Shown here: piece by piece, positions 59,415-64,000 of the stretch | Position numbering within the stretch: position 1 is the stretch's first letter | Layout: every line of letters starts with the position of its first letter | From: Cellvibrio sp. UBA7671 | GTDB lineage: Bacteria > Pseudomonadota > Gammaproteobacteria > Pseudomonadales > Cellvibrionaceae | NCBI GenBank assembly: GCA_002483145.1 | Contig: DLHJ01000014.1 | Span: forward strand, 62,001-126,000 | Length of the DNA stretch: 64,000 nt | Direction of reading: 5' to 3' | Translations under genes and position numbers: made by a program | The notes under the pieces: generated by a model | Told to the model about the DNA's origin: nothing | Seen by the model: the letters and a program-made list of their open reading frames with translations, nothing else | The model's database searches: none

Positions 59415-60353
59415 TCAGACAGAAGAGGTGATAGAAGACGTTAAACGTATTTCGTCACTGCGTTTTATATTGGCGGTGAGCGTGCGGCAATAATCGAGAA
59501 AGGCAATCATCGCTGGTGTTTGGTAACGGTTTTTATGCCACACAAACATAAATTGGCGACGCAAATCCAACATGGGTGTTTTAATTTCTACCAAGCTTCC
59601 GCGCTTGAATGCATCACGCACGGCCAAGCGTGAAATGCAACCAATGCCCAGTCCGGATTCTACCGCGCGTTTAATTGCCTCAGTGTGTTCCAGTTCCAAA
59701 CGAATTTTTAATTGAGGTAAATAGTGGCGCAATGCCTGATCGAAGGTTTCGCGAGTACCCGAACCTTGCTCGCGCAATATCCAGGTGGCCGCTAACAACT
59801 CATCTATTGTTGCTGCACTTTTAGTGGCGAGCGGATGGGAGGGTGCGCAAAATACCGCGAGCTCATCGTCAATCCAGCTTTCTGCTTGCAGCTCTGGGTG
59901 ATGGCAGCTGCCTTCAATTAATCCTAAATCTAATTCATAGCCTGCAACCTGCTGCAAAATCGCCTGGGTATTTTTTACCTGCAGCGCGATATGGCAATCC
60001 AGATGATTCTGCATAAATTCGCTGATGATCATAATTGCCAGATAGTTGCCGATCGTGAGGGTCGCGCCGACATTCAAATCCCCCAGCGCCGACTTTCCCT
60101 CCAATAGCTGCTGGATTTCGCCCGCTTGGGTGAGCAAGCTGCTCGCAACAGGTAACAGGGTTTTACCCAAAGCGTTGAGTTTAAGCAGCTTGCCGTTGCG
60201 GTCAAAGAGTTGGCAATCAAACTGCCGCTCCAATTCGGCCAGCGCGGTGCTGGCGGCGGATTGGGATAAAGCGACCATTTCTGCCGCACGGGATACGTTT
60301 CCGGTGCGGGCGATGGCCACAAAGATCTCTAGTTGGCGCAGCGTATATCTCAT
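59415..60353 (-). CDS. LysR family transcriptional regulator (YeiE-like)
   Basis: A 312-residue regulator. The N-terminal helix-turn-helix (LRQLEIFVAIARTGNVSRAAEMVALSQSAASTALAELERQFDCQLFDR) is followed by a ligand-binding domain (LNVGATLTIGNYLAIMIISEFMQ, LDLGLIEGSCHHPELQAESW, LREQGSGTRETFDQAL). The sequence pattern is close to YeiE/CbbR-type members. ATG 60353 (MRYTLRQLEIF) is the family start; the frame is open to 60494 but that would overlap etfB. Directly upstream of the ETF-QO gene and divergent from etfB, so control of the electron-transfer-flavoprotein genes is likely; the inducer is unknown. The 109-base divergent region is AT-rich. Confidence 0.88.
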   Translation of the reverse strand: MRYTLRQLEIFVAIARTGNVSRAAEMVALSQSAASTALAELERQFDCQLFDRNGKLLKLNALGKTLLPVASSLLTQAGEIQQLLEGKSALGDLNVGATLTIGNYLAIMIISEFMQNHLDCHIALQVKNTQAILQQVAGYELDLGLIEGSCHHPELQAESWIDDELAVFCAPSHPLATKSAATIDELLAATWILREQGSGTRETFDQALRHYLPQLKIRLELEHTEAIKRAVESGLGIGCISRLAVRDAFKRGSLVEIKTPMLDLRRQFMFVWHKNRYQTPAMIAFLDYCRTLTANIKRSDEIRLTSSITSSV

Positions 60354-60462
60354 ATCTACTCTGTGAATATATAAAATATGGATTATCAATTTAACAAATA
60401 TGCTAGCGCGAAATAGAATGGACATCAACAAGCATCTTGCTGACTTTTGATGGAGGCTCGCA

Positions 60463-61212
60463 GTGAAAGTATTGATCGCGGTTAAACATGCCATTGATTA
60501 CAACGTAAAACCCAATATCCATACCGAAACCGGGCAGGTAGAGCTCGCCCAAGTGAAAAAGGCGATCAACCCGTTTGATGAGATCTCACTGGAAGAAGCG
60601 GTGCGCTTAAAAGAGCGCGGGCAGGTGAGTGAGATCATTGCGGTATCAATTGGTGGTGCTGAGGCTAAAGACAGCTTGCGCCATGCCTACGCTTTGGGCG
60701 CTGATCGCGCGCTCTTGATCGAAACTGACGCGCAACTACAACCCCTTGCGGTAGCCAAACTATTAAAAGCGATAGTTGCTCGCGAGCAACCACAACTTAT
60801 CTTCCTCGGTAAACAAGCGGTCGGTGAGGATTACGGCCAAACCGGGCAGATGCTCGCGGCATTACTCGGTGTAGGTGTGGGTACTTTTGCATCAACGATT
60901 CAGCTTAATGACGATCACGTTGTAGTGACACGTGAAGTGGATAAAGGAACGCAAACCCTCTCGGTAAAACTACCAGCAGTTGTTACATCGGATTTACGTT
61001 TGAATGAACCGCGCTTTATCAAATTACCCAATTTGATGATGGCCAAGAAAAAAGCGATTGAAACTATCGCGGTGAGCGAGTTGGATGTTGATCTCGTGCC
61101 ACGCTTTAGTGTCATTAGCTCGCGTGAGCCACAACAAAAACCCGGTGCAATCCAATTGGCCAATGTGCAGGAATTGGTTGCGAAATTGCGTCAAGCGGAG
61201 GTGTTGCAATGA
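60463..61212 (+). CDS. etfB: Electron transfer flavoprotein beta subunit
   Basis: A 249-residue subunit of the ETF heterodimer, which collects electrons from acyl-CoA dehydrogenases. It has KVLIAVKHAIDYNVKP, NPFDEISLEEAVRLKERG, LGKQAVGEDYGQTGQMLAALLG and a C-terminal tail typical of EtfB. GTG 60463 has TGGAGG 6 bases upstream. It overlaps etfA by 4 bases (ATGA), so translation is coupled. Confidence 0.96.
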   Translation: MKVLIAVKHAIDYNVKPNIHTETGQVELAQVKKAINPFDEISLEEAVRLKERGQVSEIIAVSIGGAEAKDSLRHAYALGADRALLIETDAQLQPLAVAKLLKAIVAREQPQLIFLGKQAVGEDYGQTGQMLAALLGVGVGTFASTIQLNDDHVVVTREVDKGTQTLSVKLPAVVTSDLRLNEPRFIKLPNLMMAKKKAIETIAVSELDVDLVPRFSVISSREPQQKPGAIQLANVQELVAKLRQAEVLQ

Positions 61213-62141
61213 GTGTATTAGTGTTGGCAGAACGCGAAGGTAAGCAATTAAAGCCATCTACCTATCAAGCGGTGACCGCCGCTGCGGCCTGGCAATTGCC
61301 GATAGATTTATTAGTGTATGGCGATGATGTGGAAGCTGTTGCAGCAGAAGCAAAACAATTGGCTGGTGTGTGCCGTGTACTGACTGCACAAGCAGGGCAC
61401 TTACTGCATCCGCTAGTGGAAGATGTGCAGGAATTGGTTTTAAGCATTGCTAAGCAATACACTCACATCCTCAGTGCACACAGTGTGCTGGGTAAAAGTG
61501 TGGTGCCGGGCATTGCTGCACGTTTGGATATCGCACCCATCACCGATGTTATTGAAATTAAAGCTCCCTCAACTTATGTGCGCCCCGGTTATGCGGGTAA
61601 TATTTTATCCACCATTAAAAATCATGAGCCTGTGCAAATTATCACTGTGCGTGCGACTGCGTTTCGCGCGAGCAATCGCGGTGGAGATGCGGAGATTTTT
61701 ACTATTGATGTGCCGCCAGCGCGCGAAATCAGTCAATGGATTAGCGAGCAACTTACCCATTCTGAACGCCCTGAGTTAAATTCGGCGCGTGTTGTGATCG
61801 CTGGTGGCCGCAGTTTAGGCGAGGAATTCAATGCGTTGCTGGACCCTATCGCCGTGCAGTTAGATGCAGCAATCGGTGCAACTCGCGCGTGTGTTGATGC
61901 AGGATTTGCTGCTAATGATTTACAGGTGGGGCAGACGGGCACCATCATTGCGCCTGAGTTATACATCGCAGTTGGGATTTCCGGTGCAATGCAACACCTT
62001 GCTGGTATTAAAGACAGTAAAATAATTGTGGCGATTAATCACGACCCAGATGCTCCCATTTTTAAGCATGCTGATTATGGTTTGGTGGCAGATTTATTTA
62101 CGGTCTTGCCTGAATTGAATTCGGCGTTACAACAAAGCTAA
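61209..62141 (+). CDS. etfA: Electron transfer flavoprotein alpha subunit
   Basis: A 310-residue FAD-binding subunit. The C-terminal FAD domain has VVIAGGRSLGEEFN, AAIGATRACVDAGFAANDLQVGQTGTIIAPELYIAVGISGAMQHLAGIKDSKIIVAINHDPDAPIF. It starts inside the etfB stop (4-base overlap) and is followed by a ferredoxin-NADP reductase gene after 24 bases. Confidence 0.96.
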   Translation: MSVLVLAEREGKQLKPSTYQAVTAAAAWQLPIDLLVYGDDVEAVAAEAKQLAGVCRVLTAQAGHLLHPLVEDVQELVLSIAKQYTHILSAHSVLGKSVVPGIAARLDIAPITDVIEIKAPSTYVRPGYAGNILSTIKNHEPVQIITVRATAFRASNRGGDAEIFTIDVPPAREISQWISEQLTHSERPELNSARVVIAGGRSLGEEFNALLDPIAVQLDAAIGATRACVDAGFAANDLQVGQTGTIIAPELYIAVGISGAMQHLAGIKDSKIIVAINHDPDAPIFKHADYGLVADLFTVLPELNSALQQS

Positions 62142-62165
62142 CTATTCGATGGTAGGAATTTTTTA

Positions 62166-62942
62166 ATGAGCGCATTTAATACGCAAAAGGTTTTGTCGGT
62201 TACTCACTGGAACGATAGTTTGTTTAGTTTTACTACAACCCGCGATGAATCATTTCGTTTTGAGAATGGCCAGTTTGTCATGATTGGTTTGCAGGTAAAT
62301 GATAAGCCGCTGCTGCGAGCTTATAGTATCGCCAGTCCCAATTACGCCGAGCATTTGGAATTCTTTAGTATTAAAGTTCCCAATGGGCCGCTTACATCGC
62401 GTCTGCAAAATATTAAAGTGGGTGATGATATTTTGGTTGGGCGCAAGCCAACAGGGACATTGCTGTTGTCAGATTTAAAGCCCGGTAGGAATTTATACTT
62501 CTTATCAACGGGAACTGGTCTTGCTCCTTTTATTAGTCTGATTCAAGATCCGGAAGCCTACGATAAATTTGAAAAAATTATTCTTGTGCACGGCGTGCGC
62601 AAAGTGGACGACCTTGCTTATCGCGACTTCATCACCAAAGAATTACCGAACAATGAATTTTTAGGTGATGATGTAAAGCAAAAATTAATTTATTATCCGA
62701 CTGTCACACGCGAAGCGTTTGAAAATGAAGGTCGGTTAACGGATTTGTTAGCCAGTGGGAAATTGTTGGCTGATATTGGCTTGCCGCCACTGAATCCGAA
62801 AACTGATCGTGCAATGCTTTGCGGAAGTCCCGGTATGCTGGATGATACTTGTGTGTTGTTGGATGGTGCGGGTCTGCAAGTGTCTCCGCGTATTGGTATC
62901 GCGGGCGATTATGTTATTGAACGTGCGTTTGTGGAAAAGTAA
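62166..62942 (+). CDS. fpr: Ferredoxin--NADP+ reductase
   Basis: A 258-residue flavoprotein of the bacterial Fpr type, moving electrons between NADPH and ferredoxin or flavodoxin. It has the FAD motif RAYSIASPNY (R-x-Y-S type), NGPLTSRLQNIKVGD, the NADP-binding FLSTGTGLAPFISLIQDP, and ends IGIAGDYVIERAFVEK, the Phe-Val-Glu-Lys tail of subclass I Fpr. GGTAGG lies upstream of ATG 62166. Encoded after etfBA, probably one transcript. Confidence 0.95.
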   Translation: MSAFNTQKVLSVTHWNDSLFSFTTTRDESFRFENGQFVMIGLQVNDKPLLRAYSIASPNYAEHLEFFSIKVPNGPLTSRLQNIKVGDDILVGRKPTGTLLLSDLKPGRNLYFLSTGTGLAPFISLIQDPEAYDKFEKIILVHGVRKVDDLAYRDFITKELPNNEFLGDDVKQKLIYYPTVTREAFENEGRLTDLLASGKLLADIGLPPLNPKTDRAMLCGSPGMLDDTCVLLDGAGLQVSPRIGIAGDYVIERAFVEK

Positions 62943-63005
62943 TTTTCTCTATCTTCTTTGATAAAAATAAATCCGGAAAATAATGATATGTTTTACGGAT
63001 TTTTT

Positions 63006-63069
63006 ATTCTTCACTTCTTCATTTCTTCATTTCTTCATTTCTTCATTTCTTCATTTCTTCATTTCTTCA
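63006..63069 (+). repeat. Octanucleotide tandem repeat (TTTCTTCA, about 8 copies)
   Basis: Eight consecutive 8-base units; the first two (ATTCTTCA, CTTCTTCA) differ at one base and the next six are identical TTTCTTCA. The unit length is not a multiple of 3. It lies between fpr and the tonB-type gene, 341 bases before the tonB ATG, inside very AT-rich DNA. Confidence 0.95.
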
Positions 63070-63410
63070 CTTATTTATTCTCTTTTTTCTACTTTTTATT
63101 GGCTTTACTCCTCGTTTACCGCAAATTTGATTTTTTGTGTTTTTCTATTTACGCAGTTTTTACGCGAAAAATATTTTATGGGAAATTTATTTCACGTTTA
63201 CGGCTTGTTAACGATGTAAAAAATTAAACGTAATACACTGATTAAAAGTTAAGGAAATAATTTTTATATATCGCTTTTTATTGGTGTAAAAAATCCGTTT
63301 AACAGGCGTTAATTCGACGTTAATTTCCCGTAAAGAAAATATCTGGTTTTATAGCTTAAACGGTATAGAAGTAAATATTGTAGATCTCTAACTTTAAAGA
63401 TGTATTGGCT
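63070..63410. other. AT-rich upstream region of the tonB-type gene
   Basis: About 340 bases of AT-rich DNA that should hold the promoter of the tonB-type gene. Direct repeats CGTTAATT at 63307-63314 and 63318-63325 are spaced 11 bases apart, on one helical face, and may be regulator sites. Open frames crossing this region are hydrophobic and repetitive because of the T-rich sequence and have no recognised family. No Fur-type box is clear. Confidence 0.45.
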
Positions 63411-64000
63411 ATGACTTATAACGCAAATAAAACGGTTTTAGAAAAATCCAGCGGATTAATCTTTGTTGCACTCTTTCATGCGGTCATCATCTATGGACTT
63501 GCAGTGGGCTTGGGGCATGATCCAATGAAGCTGGTTAAGCAGCAAATTGATGCAAAAATTATTGAAGATGAAGCGCCGCCAGAAGAGGAGGCGCCACCGC
63601 CACCTCCGCCGGATTTTGTACCTCCACCACCGGATTTTGTGCCGCCCCCGGATATTGATTTTGCACCGGATGTAGCACCTGCGAATGCCAACGCGATTAC
63701 TGTTTCTACCAAGCCCGTAGAAGTAAAAGCTACGCCAGCACGTTCACCGAAAAAAGGTCTGAGCAAGCCACCTTACCCATCTGGATCGCAGCGTTTGGGG
63801 GAGGAAGGTGTAGTCGGTTTGGCGCTTTATCTCGGTGAAGACGGCAAAGTTATGGATGGAAAAATTGATAAGTCCAGTGGTTTTGAGCGCTTGGATGCAT
63901 CAGCACTGAAGCACGCAATACGCGCTTGGAAATTTGAGCCTTGCACTAAATCGAACCAACCGGTTGCTTGTTGGCATCGCATTAATTTCCGTTTCAAACT
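63411..64000 (+). CDS. TonB-type energy transducer (3' end outside window)
   Basis: The first 196 codons are visible, starting ATG 63411. A short cytoplasmic N-terminus and one membrane anchor (residues 14-33, GLIFVALFHAVIIYGLAVGL) are followed by a Pro-rich periplasmic stretch (about 56-95, repeats of PPPPDFV) and a TonB C-terminal domain (YPSGSQRLGEEGVVGLALYLGEDGKV, then SALKHAIRAWKFEP). The gene passes the proton motive force, through ExbB/ExbD, to outer-membrane receptors such as the one at 8581. A weak ribosome-binding site lies upstream. exbB/exbD are not in the window. Confidence 0.92.
   Translation, partial: MTYNANKTVLEKSSGLIFVALFHAVIIYGLAVGLGHDPMKLVKQQIDAKIIEDEAPPEEEAPPPPPPDFVPPPPDFVPPPDIDFAPDVAPANANAITVSTKPVEVKATPARSPKKGLSKPPYPSGSQRLGEEGVVGLALYLGEDGKVMDGKIDKSSGFERLDASALKHAIRAWKFEPCTKSNQPVACWHRINFRFK

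Noticed and set aside
62958-63227. Open frames of 78-89 codons crossing the octanucleotide repeat
   Set aside because: Their Phe/Ser/Leu-rich products come from the T-rich repeat itself, occur in two frames at once and match no family. I keep the repeat but not a gene.

Overview
The window is a 64 kb piece of a gammaproteobacterial chromosome. The gene content and order (uvrC-pgsA-tRNA-Cys-tRNA-Leu; gloB-yafS-like-dnaQ; fimL-nudC-membrane protein-sohB) match the Pseudomonas/Cellvibrio side of the class. Large secreted proteins with repeated discoidin-like carbohydrate-binding modules, a Ser-rich linker enzyme, a TonB-dependent receptor and a PEP-CTERM protein point to a polysaccharide-degrading Cellvibrionaceae-type organism. 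That placement is inference from content, not from a search. Genes are dense and on both strands. I see no prophage, insertion sequence, CRISPR array or rRNA.

Region by region: 1-2170 holds the 3' part of uvrC, then pgsA and a two-tRNA unit (Cys, Leu) with a terminator. 2171-3225 is a gene-poor stretch with one possible 53-residue membrane protein and a strong orphan hairpin. 3226-8490 encodes a 1754-residue secreted protein that joins a PQQ sugar dehydrogenase-like domain, a diheme cytochrome c domain, four F5/8C modules and a ThuA domain; a TonB-dependent receptor follows. 10.6-16.8 kb, on the minus strand, holds a DUF1566 lipoprotein and a stress group (SDR, catalase HPII, Zn-alcohol dehydrogenase, hemerythrin). 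17-19.4 kb has an AEC carrier and an HD-GYP phosphodiesterase. 19.4-21.7 kb is a thiOSG operon behind a TPP riboswitch whose expression platform can be read. 21.7-26.4 kb has xseA divergent from guaB and guaA.

26.5-34.8 kb holds a secreted M14-like deacylase, a PEP-CTERM protein, an EVE protein, RNase II, a K+/H+ antiporter and succinate-semialdehyde dehydrogenase. 34.9-47.9 kb mixes signalling (two methyl-accepting proteins, a PilZ protein, a double cNMP-binding/rhodanese protein, an Lrp regulator) with housekeeping genes (adk, tsaB, apeB, trpS, bioA, ttcA). 47.9-57.7 kb carries mltD, gloB, a YafS-like methyltransferase, dnaQ, fimL, nudC, a membrane protein, sohB and msrA. 57.7-62.9 kb is a complete electron-transfer-flavoprotein unit: LysR regulator and ETF-ubiquinone oxidoreductase divergent from etfB-etfA, followed by a ferredoxin-NADP reductase. 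An octanucleotide tandem repeat and an AT-rich spacer then precede a tonB-type gene cut by the window end.

The most interesting item is the fused PQQ dehydrogenase/cytochrome c/carbohydrate-binding/ThuA protein, a possible bacterial counterpart of cytochrome-linked sugar dehydrogenases that act outside the cell on polysaccharides. Second are REP-like palindromes found only between convergent genes, the octanucleotide tract upstream of tonB, and the mutually exclusive hairpins of the TPP riboswitch.
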